From: UBA3496 sp964558115
GTDB lineage: Bacteria; UBA8248
Direction of reading: 5' to 3'
DNA: 13,377 nt
Assembly (NCBI GenBank): GCA_964558115.1
Contig: CAZLCI010000056.1
Span: 1 to 13,377 of the forward strand
Of this stretch, positions 6,881 through 13,377 are shown in pieces. Both the position numbers and the translations under genes were made by a program. The stretch's first letter is position 1. Each line of letters begins with the position of its first letter. The notes below the pieces were generated by a model. That model did no database searches and had not been told where the DNA came from. It was given only the letters and a program-made list of their open reading frames with translations.

Positions 6881-6909
6881 GCGTTTCTATAAACATTCGG
6901 AAATCAGGA

Positions 6910-7884
6910 ATGTTAGATAAAACTCTGCAATTACAAACTATAGATAGTAGTTTATCCCCTTCTAAAATTTTCTTTGAACCAGAAATCGATCGGATTTCTC
7001 TGAATACCCTTCAAATAAACCTAGGAAGAGTTTGTAATCAGACTTGTAATCACTGCCACGTAGATGCAGGTCCGCATAGAAAAGAAAGTATGACTCTAGA
7101 TACTTCTTTGAAGATTCTACAATGGATTAAAAAAAATAAAATTTCTATTGTTGATATCACCGGCGGTGCCCCGGAACTAAATCCAAATTTTAGAAAAATA
7201 GTTTCAGAATGCAGAAATCTCGGTATACATGTAATTGTAAGATGTAATTTGACAGTAATCTTTGAAGAAGGACAAGATAATTTAAGTGAATTTTATTCTA
7301 AAAATAAGGTAGAACTAATATGTTCTTTGCCATGCTACCTCGAAGAAAATGTTGATTCACAAAGAGGTTCTGGAGTTTTTCAAAAATCAATTCTTGCTCT
7401 TCAAAAACTCAATTCATTAGGTTATGGCAAAGTTGAAGATCTAATTCTAAGACTTGTCTATAACCCACAAGACGACTCTCTCCCCCCTCCACAAAAAGAA
7501 TTGGAAATAAAATATAAAATTGAATTAAAAAAACTTTTTAATGTTGAATTTAACGAGCTACTAACAATCACTAATATGCCAATAAATCGTTTTAGAACAT
7601 TCTTACAAAGGAGTAAAAAACTTCAAAATTATTTTTTGCTTCTTAAAAATTCTTATAATATCAAAACAATCGATTCTCTTATGTGTCGACACTTAATAAG
7701 CGTTGACTGGAAAGGCTTTATATACGATTGCGATTTCAATCAAATGCTAAATATGAAACTATCAAACGAAAAGTTGTGGGATTACTCCCCCGAAGAATTA
7801 ATTGGAAAAAAAATCAAAACAAATGACCATTGTTTTGGTTGCACTGCTGGTTCAGGTTCTTCGTGCCGTGGTTCTTTAACCTAA
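6910..7884 (+). CDS. arsS: ArsS-like radical SAM protein (arsenosugar biosynthesis type)
   Basis: This 324-residue radical SAM enzyme matches the ArsS family, which in arsenosugar synthesis is thought to transfer the adenosyl-derived group of SAM to dimethylarsenite. The [4Fe-4S] motif is C42-x3-C46-x2-C49 (CNQTCNHC) followed by HVDAGPHR (50-57). TGGAPE (84-89) is the SAM-binding GGE-like element. The C-terminal DUF3641-type region is intact: MCRHLISVDW (258-267), DCDFNQML (273-280) and a cysteine-rich end CFGCTAGSGSSC (308-319). Some family members use selenocysteine; here all these positions are cysteine codons and no in-frame TGA is present. The ATG at 6910 has only a weak, closely spaced CAGGA. 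It is 28 bp upstream of a PlsY-like membrane gene on the same strand. No ArsM methyltransferase, normally the preceding step, is in the window, so the arsenic role is inferred from family. Confidence 0.88.
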   Translation: MLDKTLQLQTIDSSLSPSKIFFEPEIDRISLNTLQINLGRVCNQTCNHCHVDAGPHRKESMTLDTSLKILQWIKKNKISIVDITGGAPELNPNFRKIVSECRNLGIHVIVRCNLTVIFEEGQDNLSEFYSKNKVELICSLPCYLEENVDSQRGSGVFQKSILALQKLNSLGYGKVEDLILRLVYNPQDDSLPPPQKELEIKYKIELKKLFNVEFNELLTITNMPINRFRTFLQRSKKLQNYFLLLKNSYNIKTIDSLMCRHLISVDWKGFIYDCDFNQMLNMKLSNEKLWDYSPEELIGKKIKTNDHCFGCTAGSGSSCRGSLT

Positions 7885-7912
7885 AAAGAATTTTTCTTTT
7901 CTAAGGAAAAAA

Positions 7913-8524
7913 ATGGAAGAATTTTTAACCCTATTAAAGTCCGGACCAGTCCTTTTGCTACTTTCATTCTCTATTTTAATAGGCTTATTTTCACCTGCAA
8001 TTCTCTTTGGTAGCAAATTCACAAAACCTATTAAAATAAACTATAAAGAATATCCTCGTTTTTTGGAAATTTACTCCCTATTAGGAAAAAATATTTTTTG
8101 CCTAATATCTTTTTTAGAATCTATTTCAACATTCTTTTTAATGTTTATATCAATTTACTATCTGGATTCAATTTTACTCTCAGCATTAGTAGCAATAATC
8201 ATTATGGTAGGTCATTCATTTTCGATAATACACCCACTTAGAGGTGGGACTGGCACAGCACCAATTATTGGAATACTATTGGCTTGCTCTCCCTGGACTT
8301 TAATCATCTGCCTTACTTTTTTCCTATTAATTTATATTTTCACAAAACAAATTGAACATGCTGAAATTTTAACAGTTGCTATAATGCCTTCTTTTTCGAT
8401 CATAGTAAGTGGCGGCGACTTAATTTTCATATTGTTGACTACAATATTAAGTATGATTTCGATCAAAAAACGTTGGTATTTAATAAAAGAGATTTTCGAT
8501 CAAAAAAAGAAATCTTTAAGCTGA
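7913..8524 (+). CDS. divergent PlsY-like membrane protein
   Basis: This 203-residue integral membrane protein has about five to six hydrophobic segments (near 10-33, 58-82, 85-105, 117-143, 150-182) and a short basic C-terminus. The segment GHSFSIIHPLRGGTGTAP (100-117) resembles the central glycerol-3-phosphate-binding motif of PlsY acyl-phosphate:glycerol-3-phosphate acyltransferases (GH-x-F/P-...-GGKG-x-AT), and the length matches PlsY. However, the motif lysine is threonine, the N-terminal GSxNxGATN motif is absent, and the C-terminal RHxxN motif is not recognisable. It may be a specialised acyltransferase or a non-enzymatic relative rather than the housekeeping PlsY. Its position 28 bp behind the ArsS-like gene suggests a shared pathway, possibly arsenosugar lipid formation (inference). 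It ends with TGA, with a second in-frame stop two codons later. Confidence 0.6.
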   Translation: MEEFLTLLKSGPVLLLLSFSILIGLFSPAILFGSKFTKPIKINYKEYPRFLEIYSLLGKNIFCLISFLESISTFFLMFISIYYLDSILLSALVAIIIMVGHSFSIIHPLRGGTGTAPIIGILLACSPWTLIICLTFFLLIYIFTKQIEHAEILTVAIMPSFSIIVSGGDLIFILLTTILSMISIKKRWYLIKEIFDQKKKSLS

Positions 8525-8552
8525 TCTTTATAGTGAGAAAATAAATTTCAGT

Positions 8553-8558
8553 TATAAT
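8553..8558 (+). promoter_or_regulatory. -10 box upstream of barrel-cupin pair
   Basis: A perfect TATAAT lies 40 bp before the preferred start at 8599, with no clear -35 at 17-18 bp. Just downstream, ATTCAT (8561-8566) and ATGAAT (8576-8581) form a perfect 6-bp inverted repeat around the expected transcription start, where a repressor could bind. Confidence 0.35.
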
Positions 8559-8598
8559 GGATTCATATTTCTAAAATGAATAATAAAAGGAGGAAATG

Positions 8599-9333
8599 AT
8601 GAGTTCTGGGATTTATGCTACTTGGTATGAACTAGAAGAAGAATCCAAATCAGAGTTTCTAGATTGGATGCATAATAGTTATATTCCTCAAGAATTAACT
8701 AGACCTGGATACCTTTGGGCTGCTCATTATGAATTAGGGTATGTTGGAGAAGCAGTGCAAAAAGTAGTAGATACACTAATCTATGACAAAGGTTCTGGAT
8801 TAGGCAGAGGAAGAGGCTTTTTAATTCTTTTTGGAGGCTTATCAGCGTATACTTTTTTCGATCCAAATCCCAATCAAAAAGAAGAAAAACAAGATGAGAA
8901 TACTTCAAAAATGCTAGGAATGCGGAAAGAAGTTTATACTTGTACTTTTTCAGAAGAATATAGGGTAGATGGTTTGGATGTAAAACAAAGGGGACCTGGA
9001 ATAACTTCAGCACCCGCGATTCAAATGGGAAATTTTAATATAGATAGTTATACTAATGAAACCGAAGTAGGTTCATGGTATGCGCAATATCGACTTCCTT
9101 TTATGACCGAAATTCCAGGTTGTATTGGTGCAAGAAAACTGTTGGCATCTTCAGGTTGGGGTAAACATTCTATTCTTTATGAATTCACTTCCTTAGAAGC
9201 AAGAGAAGATTATTTTGTTCCTCATGAAGCAAATAGTAATGATGAAAAAGTCTGGACATCAAAAATTTTACCTACACTTATTCATGCGCCTTGTTCTCCG
9301 AATGTAGGAAAAAGAATATGGCCTAAAAAATAA
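8599..9333 (+). CDS. two-domain dimeric alpha/beta-barrel-like protein
   Basis: The 244 residues look like two related halves. The first (5-85) begins IYATWYEL and contains the helix FLDWMHNSYIPQEL, followed by PGYLWAAHYEL. The second (156-230) begins VGSWYAQYRLP and contains PGCIGARKLL and SILYEFTSLEA. This 'strand, W-H helix, PG, strand, YEF-TS' pattern is typical of dimeric alpha/beta barrel (EthD/ABM/DUF4286-like) folds found in heme-degrading, monooxygenase-like and isomerase-like small enzymes. No catalytic residues can be assigned; W24 and H25 of the first half have no clear match in the second. I prefer the second of two adjacent ATGs (8599), 5 nt after AGGAGG (8588-8593), over 8596, which is only 2 nt away. 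It is followed 13 bp later by a cupin, so the two are almost certainly one operon. The function is unknown. Confidence 0.75.
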   Translation: MSSGIYATWYELEEESKSEFLDWMHNSYIPQELTRPGYLWAAHYELGYVGEAVQKVVDTLIYDKGSGLGRGRGFLILFGGLSAYTFFDPNPNQKEEKQDENTSKMLGMRKEVYTCTFSEEYRVDGLDVKQRGPGITSAPAIQMGNFNIDSYTNETEVGSWYAQYRLPFMTEIPGCIGARKLLASSGWGKHSILYEFTSLEAREDYFVPHEANSNDEKVWTSKILPTLIHAPCSPNVGKRIWPKK

Positions 9334-9346
9334 AAATGGAGGAATA

Positions 9347-9715
9347 ATGGACTACTTCTTTGACTCAACAAAAATGCCAAATCAAGATGCAGGAGGAGAC
9401 TACAGTACTGCTAATGGCCCTTTCGTTAAGGGAAAAAAGATAATTTTCGGAAAATTTACGATTCCATCCGGAACACGCGCTGAAACTCACAGTCATCCTA
9501 ATGAACAATTTATTTTTCCACTTCAAGGAAAAGCACGTATGACAATAAAAGGAAAAAAAAAGACGGTTATTCCTGGAGATATTGTTTTTATTCCAGCAAA
9601 CACTCCACACAGTTCTGTAGTAGTTGGAAATGAAGATTTAATTTTTGTTACTGCGAAAGATACATCATGGGGAATTGTAGGGATCAAGAAAAAAACTCAG
9701 CCACAAAAGAAATAA
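9347..9715 (+). CDS. single-domain cupin protein
   Basis: This is a 122-residue small beta-barrel protein of the cupin superfamily. Cupin motif 1 is seen as GTRAETHSHPNEQFIFPLQG (42-61), with likely metal ligands H48, H50 and Q54 or E53. Motif 2 is PGDIVFIPANTPHS (76-89), with the fourth ligand H88. Such proteins bind a divalent metal and can be dioxygenases, isomerases, lyases or ligand sensors, so the reaction cannot be named. The ATG follows an ideal GGAGG (9338-9342) and lies 13 bp after the barrel-like gene, indicating cotranscription and perhaps action on the same small molecule. The lysine-rich C-terminal tail (about 113-122) is beyond the fold. Confidence 0.88.
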   Translation: MDYFFDSTKMPNQDAGGDYSTANGPFVKGKKIIFGKFTIPSGTRAETHSHPNEQFIFPLQGKARMTIKGKKKTVIPGDIVFIPANTPHSSVVVGNEDLIFVTAKDTSWGIVGIKKKTQPQKK

Positions 9716-9819
9716 AAACATTAATATCCCTGATGGTTGATAAACTTAATTTCTTTTTTTAGTCTTTGTAAATAAAATTTAAATGTTTTTTAAAGATATA
9801 AAAAGTCGTGGAGGTAAAC

Positions 9820-10236
9820 GTGGCAGATATAATTACAGGAATGATAAAACAATTTTCTTCTGATGATCGTTTTACGTTCGAACCAGCATCCTCAGGAAAA
9901 TCAATAAAACTAGTAGTCAGTGATACTTCATGGTTCGAAATTGAAAAAAGAGAAAATAGCCTATTAAGAATTAGCTTTGCGACCACCGATCGTTATATGA
10001 ACGAAGATATTGAACACGCAATTCTCGATAGCAAAGATCCTATAGATGATTTTGTTTATGATGGAATGGAAGAAGCTGGCGAAGAAGATGAACATAAAGT
10101 CTCACATTTTCACGATGGATCTTTTAGATATGCTATAGATTTAAATCTTGAAGATTCTAACTTAAGCGAACGTGCAGTTCGTGTTTTAAACGGACTTTTC
10201 TTCACTTTCGAGGAATTTGTTGAAGAAGCAGACTAA
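9820..10236 (+). CDS. unrecognised acidic 138-aa protein
   Basis: I do not recognise this family. The protein is soluble and acidic, with alternating predicted helices and strands: an N-terminal helix (DIITGMIKQF), strands around FTFEP, SIKLVV, WFEIEKR and LLRISFAT, a very acidic middle (DGMEEAGEEDEH, about 85-96) and a C-terminal helix (VRVLNGLFFTFEEFVEEAD). The general layout is reminiscent of small alpha/beta YbjN-like or secretion-chaperone-like folds, but that is a guess. The start is the GTG at 9820, 5 nt after GGAGG (9810-9814); an in-frame GTG at 9808 overlaps that ribosome binding site and is unlikely. It lies 27 bp upstream of the solute-binding protein gene and probably heads the peptide-transporter operon. 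The 104-bp gap before it is AT-rich, with only poor promoter candidates. Confidence 0.7.
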   Translation: MADIITGMIKQFSSDDRFTFEPASSGKSIKLVVSDTSWFEIEKRENSLLRISFATTDRYMNEDIEHAILDSKDPIDDFVYDGMEEAGEEDEHKVSHFHDGSFRYAIDLNLEDSNLSERAVRVLNGLFFTFEEFVEEAD

Positions 10237-10263
10237 ACTTTATTGAAAAAAGGAGAACTGATA

Positions 10264-11877
10264 ATGGGTCATTTTAAAGTTTCTAGAGAGAAATTTTCTC
10301 TCATATTTTTACTACTATTCATTGTCTTTACTTCTTTATTTTTTTTACCTTCAAATGCTTTTTCTGCAAAGAAATACTTCGTAATAGCTTTCCAAGGCGA
10401 TGCTGCAACATTAGACGCACATGGAAGAAATGAAACTACAACTATTTCTATTCAATCTCATATTTACGATACACTTATATTTAATGATATTGATGGTTCA
10501 TATAAACCTTCACTCGCGGTTTCTTGGAAACCTATCAATAAAACTGAATGGATTTTTAGACTTAGGAAAAACGTGAAATTTCATAACGGAGATCCTTTCG
10601 ATTCCCAAGTCGCTATAGACAGTATTCTAAGAGCAAAAGGTGTAGGATTCAAAAGAAGTCAGATGAAACATTATACGAAAGGAATAAAAAAACTATCGAT
10701 AATAGACAAATACTCTTTTAAGATTAACACTGGAAAACCTTGGCCTTCACTACCCGCAGAGATAGCATCGATAAGAATGGTTCCGGTTTCATATATTAAG
10801 AAAGTAGGAAACGCAAAGTTTGCGCGTTTTCCGATTGGAACTGGGGCCTATAAATTCGTTAAATGGATAAAAGACGATTATATTGAACTAATTGCAAACG
10901 AAAATTGGTGGAAAGGCTCACCTGAAATCAAGAATGTACGTATACGTCCTATTCCAGTAAATGCAGCCAGAACTGCAGGACTCCTTTCAGGAGAAATTGA
11001 TGTAGTTTGGGGAGTGGCTCCTGTAGACGGTGCGAAACTTATTAAAAATAAGAATCTAAATGTCTTCAAGACAATAACACAAAGAACAATTTATCTCACT
11101 TTTGATCAATGGAGACAAAAGGGGGGAACTTTTAAAAAGGGAGGAAAGTACTCACCGGGTATCGAAGTAGGCAAAACCAACCCTTTTATGAAACTAAAAG
11201 TGAGAAAAGCTATATCTCACGCAATTAATGTTCCACAACTGCTACAAACTATCATGCACGGTAGTGGAAAACCTGCGACACACTTAAACCCTCCATTTGC
11301 TTTTGGTTATAATAAAACAATAAGAAGATTGCCCTATAGTCCATCTAGAGCTAAAAAATTGCTTAAAGAAGCAGGATTTCCCAATGGATTTAAAACACGC
11401 CTAGACTGTCCAAATGATCGCTATATCAACGATGGTCCAATGTGTCTTGCGATTGCCGGAATGCTGACAAAAGTTGGAATAAAAACTACTCCAAATCCAA
11501 GACCTAAAGCAGTTTTCTTTAAAAAAATGTCTGCTGGAGATCATTCCATGTATATGGCCGGTTGGGGAACCGATCAAGTTTTCACAACATTCTCTGCTGC
11601 ATTTCATACCAGAATTCCTGGAAAGGGATTTGGAAGAATCAACCGCGGCAGATATAGCAATAAATGGCTCGATAAACATATGATGGAAGCTGCTGTTGAA
11701 ATGAATAATAACAAACGAAAAAAAATGTGGGAGAAAGCTTGGAAGACAGTTATAGATGACGTCGCGTTCCTCCCGCTTTATCAGCAAACTGTTATTATTG
11801 CGACACAAAAAAATGTACATCTAGTTCCACGTGTTAATGAATGGGTATTAGCGCAAGAAATTTCTATCAAAAAATAA
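10264..11877 (+). CDS. family 5 solute-binding protein of a peptide-type ABC transporter
   Basis: This 537-residue secreted binding protein (SBP_bac_5, DppA/OppA type) captures peptides or other small solutes and delivers them to the DppBC permease. A signal peptide is clear: basic N-terminus, hydrophobic core 11-29, and a cleavage region at SNAFSAKK (30-37). The mature protein starts with a strand, then GDAATLDAHG. It contains the family signature WIFRLRKNVKFHNGDPF (96-112) and later IGTGAYKF and LLSGEIDVVWG elements. I prefer the ATG at 10264, which has AGGAG 8 nt upstream; the in-frame TTG at 10243 lies upstream of that ribosome binding site. The mature protein appears very lysine-rich. 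It is followed by an AT-rich hairpin and then dppB. The substrate cannot be told from sequence. Confidence 0.92.
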   Translation: MGHFKVSREKFSLIFLLLFIVFTSLFFLPSNAFSAKKYFVIAFQGDAATLDAHGRNETTTISIQSHIYDTLIFNDIDGSYKPSLAVSWKPINKTEWIFRLRKNVKFHNGDPFDSQVAIDSILRAKGVGFKRSQMKHYTKGIKKLSIIDKYSFKINTGKPWPSLPAEIASIRMVPVSYIKKVGNAKFARFPIGTGAYKFVKWIKDDYIELIANENWWKGSPEIKNVRIRPIPVNAARTAGLLSGEIDVVWGVAPVDGAKLIKNKNLNVFKTITQRTIYLTFDQWRQKGGTFKKGGKYSPGIEVGKTNPFMKLKVRKAISHAINVPQLLQTIMHGSGKPATHLNPPFAFGYNKTIRRLPYSPSRAKKLLKEAGFPNGFKTRLDCPNDRYINDGPMCLAIAGMLTKVGIKTTPNPRPKAVFFKKMSAGDHSMYMAGWGTDQVFTTFSAAFHTRIPGKGFGRINRGRYSNKWLDKHMMEAAVEMNNNKRKKMWEKAWKTVIDDVAFLPLYQQTVIIATQKNVHLVPRVNEWVLAQEISIKK

Positions 11878-11913
11878 GACAAATTATTAGAATAATTATT
11901 AGATTACATGTCT
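11877..11913 (+). promoter_or_regulatory. stem-loop between binding protein and permease genes
   Basis: AGACA (11877-11881) pairs with TGTCT (11909-11913), followed by TTTTC. Inside, AATTATT (11882-11888) and AATAATT (11891-11897) form an inner inverted repeat, and AATTATTAGA occurs twice with a 12-bp period. Such elements between binding-protein and permease genes often act as partial terminators or mRNA stabilisers that raise binding-protein levels. The stems are AT-rich and weak. Confidence 0.35.
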
Positions 11914-11933
11914 TTTTCTTTGCCTAGGAAAGA

Positions 11934-12860
11934 GTGGACAATTTGCATAAGTTCATATTAAGACGTTTCATTCAGAGCATAGGTGTTCTCCTGGCAGTAA
12001 GCCTAATGATCTTCACTATGTTGCAAGTTACAGGTGATCCCATAGAATTAATGCTCGGAGAAGAAGGAACGCAACAAGATGAAATTAGACTACGTAAAGC
12101 TCTCGGCTTAGATAAACCTATCCCTCTTCAATACGTACTTTTTCTGAAAAATGCATTACAAGGAAATTTAGGAATTTCTTATCATCACGGCGTTCCTGCT
12201 ATGGAACTTGTCCTAGAACGCGTTCCAGCCACTCTAGAACTCGTTGGTTTTTCGATGTTATTCGCGATTCTTATTTCTATTCCTCTTGGGGTATATGCAG
12301 CAAGTAAGAGAGGAAAATTTCGGGATCGTGCGATTTTAAGTTGTTCGCTCATTGGGATATCTGCTCCTCCTTTTTGGGTTGGAATCGTATGTATTTTGTT
12401 TTTTAGCGTAGTTCTAGGTTGGCTACCAACTTCAGGAAGAGGAGGATTCGAACACCTCATATTGCCAGCAGGTTCCCTCGCTCTTTACCGGATTGCTCTT
12501 TTTATAAGATTAATTCGTTCAGGAATGCTCGATGTTCTTAATCAAGAATATATTCTTACTGCACATTCTAAAGGATTGTCCGAAAAAATAGTTTTTTATC
12601 AACATGCTCTTAGAAATACCCTAATCCCATTTATAACTATTGGCGGTCTACAGATGGGCAGCCTTTTCGCAGGAGCTATTGTGACCGAGAGAATTTTTGC
12701 ATGGCCCGGTATGGGAAGGCTTATTTTGGATTCGATTCAAAAACTAGATTACCCAGTTGTTATGTGCTGGGCATTAATAACTGCATGTATTTTTATTGTC
12801 ATTAACTTAATCGTAGATATATCTTATTCCTTTCTAGATCCCCGAATTAGGGCAAACTAA
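11934..12860 (+). CDS. dppB: DppB-like peptide ABC transporter permease
   Basis: This 308-residue inner-membrane permease of the DppB/OppB family has the usual N-terminal FILRRFIQSIGVLL helix (7-20). It continues with a large periplasmic segment containing LRKALGLDKPIPLQY (53-67) and GNLGISY (78-84), and five further hydrophobic segments (about 101-121, 136-160, 176-192, 233-251, 276-296). The cytoplasmic EAA loop that contacts the ATPase is visible at 205-232, with the conserved AHSKGL core and LIP end. The family's PGMGRL motif lies at 258-263 and the C-terminal LDPRIR at 301-306. The start is GTG at 11934, 5 nt after AGG in TAGGAAAGAG. Length is normal. It is 56 bp after the binding-protein gene and 3 bp before dppC, so translation is probably coupled to the latter. 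It is intact, unlike dppC. Confidence 0.94.
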   Translation: MDNLHKFILRRFIQSIGVLLAVSLMIFTMLQVTGDPIELMLGEEGTQQDEIRLRKALGLDKPIPLQYVLFLKNALQGNLGISYHHGVPAMELVLERVPATLELVGFSMLFAILISIPLGVYAASKRGKFRDRAILSCSLIGISAPPFWVGIVCILFFSVVLGWLPTSGRGGFEHLILPAGSLALYRIALFIRLIRSGMLDVLNQEYILTAHSKGLSEKIVFYQHALRNTLIPFITIGGLQMGSLFAGAIVTERIFAWPGMGRLILDSIQKLDYPVVMCWALITACIFIVINLIVDISYSFLDPRIRAN

Positions 12861-12863
12861 ACA

Positions 12864-13319
12864 ATGCAGAAAGTAATCGATTATCCAAAAAGAAATTCTC
12901 TTTCCATTACCAAATTTAAAATGGATGCACGTTTTAGTTTGTTTTTCTTTTTTATCATTTTAATTCTCGCTTTTCTTTCTCCCTGGATTTCTCCCCATGA
13001 CCCTGTCACCCATAAATTAACACAAAATTTAAAAGCCCCTTATTTCATGAATGATTATTTGCCCACGCATTATTTAGGTACTGATGGCTTAGGAAGGGAT
13101 TTGCTAAGTTTTATATTACACGGATTGAGAATATCTCTTATGGTAGGAATTGTATCCATTGCAATCTCTACAATTTTAGGTATCACACTCGGTTTATTCT
13201 CTGGTTACTTAGGAGGAAGATTTGACTCTTTTGTGATGCGTCTTGCTGATTTTCAGTTAACACTACCAACTGTTCTGGTTGCTTTGGCTGTAATAGCAGT
13301 TTTTGGTTCTGGAATTTGA
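12864..13319 (+). CDS. dppC: DppC-like permease, interrupted by in-frame TGA
   Basis: This is the N-terminal half of a DppC/OppC-type permease, the partner of DppB in the peptide importer membrane channel. The 151 residues before the stop show the first membrane helix (24-42), the DppC hallmark HYLGTDGLGRD (69-79), then FILHGLRISLMVGI and GLFSGYLGGRFD (110-121), and MRLADFQLTLPT (125-136), all standard for the family. Full DppC proteins are about 280-300 residues, with the EAA loop further on. Here TGA at 13317-13319 stops the frame, but homology continues in the same frame to the window edge. If the stop is real, the product lacks the EAA loop and cannot function. The ATG at 12864 lies 3 bp after the dppB stop, with only AGGG 11 nt upstream, consistent with translational coupling. 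Confidence 0.85.
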   Translation: MQKVIDYPKRNSLSITKFKMDARFSLFFFFIILILAFLSPWISPHDPVTHKLTQNLKAPYFMNDYLPTHYLGTDGLGRDLLSFILHGLRISLMVGIVSIAISTILGITLGLFSGYLGGRFDSFVMRLADFQLTLPTVLVALAVIAVFGSGI

Positions 13320-13377
13320 AAGCTAATTCTATTAATAGGTTTTACCCACTGGACCGTTTACGCAAGAATTGTTAGAG
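13320..13377 (+). pseudogene. dppC: continuation of dppC frame beyond the TGA (partial)
   Basis: In the same frame as dppC, with no insertion or deletion, these bases encode KLILLIGF, then THW, then TVYARIVR. This matches the DppC segment that normally follows (family pattern: a hydrophobic helix, GW, then YARxVR). The gene runs off the window edge, so whether the rest is intact is unknown. This could be a true pseudogene, a readthrough product or a sequence error. Confidence 0.7.

Noticed and set aside
7831..7884. Selenocysteine in the ArsS C-terminus
   Set aside because: The cysteine-rich end is fully encoded by cysteine codons and the gene ends with TAA; no in-frame TGA is present.
8699..9013. 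104-aa minus-strand reading frame opposite the alpha/beta-barrel gene
   Set aside because: It is a shadow of the plus-strand gene, which has an ideal ribosome binding site and coherent protein features.
10243..10263. TTG at 10243 as start of the solute-binding protein
   Set aside because: It lies upstream of the AGGAG ribosome binding site, which is correctly spaced for the ATG at 10264, and the signal peptide is complete from that ATG.
11401..11820. 139-aa minus-strand reading frame within the solute-binding protein gene
   Set aside because: It lies entirely opposite a well-conserved family 5 binding protein and has no recognisable domain or start signals.
13317..13319. Genome-wide reassignment of TGA to tryptophan
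   Set aside because: All other genes here are uninterrupted by TGA and use TGG for tryptophan, and TGA ends lhgO and the PlsY-like gene at their natural termini; a local mutation, error or readthrough is simpler. Both of those TGA stops do have a second in-frame stop within a few codons.

Overview
The window is AT-rich (roughly one third G+C by eye) bacterial DNA with Gram-negative-type genes: a periplasmic-type alginate lyase, an L-2-hydroxyglutarate oxidase, binding-protein-dependent peptide importers and an ArsS-type radical SAM enzyme. Strong GGAGG ribosome binding sites and sigma70-like promoters are visible. The gene set and the small Rho_N-domain protein recall free-living, possibly marine, Desulfobacterota/SAR324-like lineages, but the taxonomic guess is weak.

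Layout. Positions 1-2556 look like the edge of a surface-polysaccharide region: the 3' part of a PL5 alginate lyase (+) meets tail to tail a minus-strand pair, a CgeB-like glycosyltransferase followed by an FkbM methyltransferase. A tRNA-Pro(UGG) gene with encoded CCA lies at 2650-2726 (-). It has a good promoter whose -10 box is covered by a perfect CRP-consensus palindrome. Next come lhgO (+) and, 3 bp away tail to tail, a minus-strand operon of a dipeptide ABC ATPase (dppF-like) and a fold-type II PLP-dependent ammonia-lyase-like enzyme. A 228-bp divergent promoter region separates dppF from a small acidic/basic Rho_N-domain protein (+) that carries three 36-bp tandem repeats.

The right half is all on the plus strand. 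An ArsS-like radical SAM gene is followed 28 bp later by a divergent PlsY-like membrane protein, a possible arsenosugar/arsenolipid module. Then come a two-domain dimeric alpha/beta-barrel protein paired with a cupin, and an operon starting with an unrecognised acidic 138-aa protein, followed by a secreted family 5 solute-binding protein, a DppB-like permease and a DppC-like permease.

The DppC reading frame is broken by an in-frame TGA (13317-13319), after which clear DppC homology continues in the same frame to the window edge. The peptide transporter is therefore either recently damaged, read through, or affected by a sequence error. The matching dppF-like ATPase lies about 4 kb away on the other strand, and no DppD-type ATPase is seen in the window. 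No stretch longer than 300 bp lacks a gene, and no CRISPR array, insertion sequence or integrase was seen.
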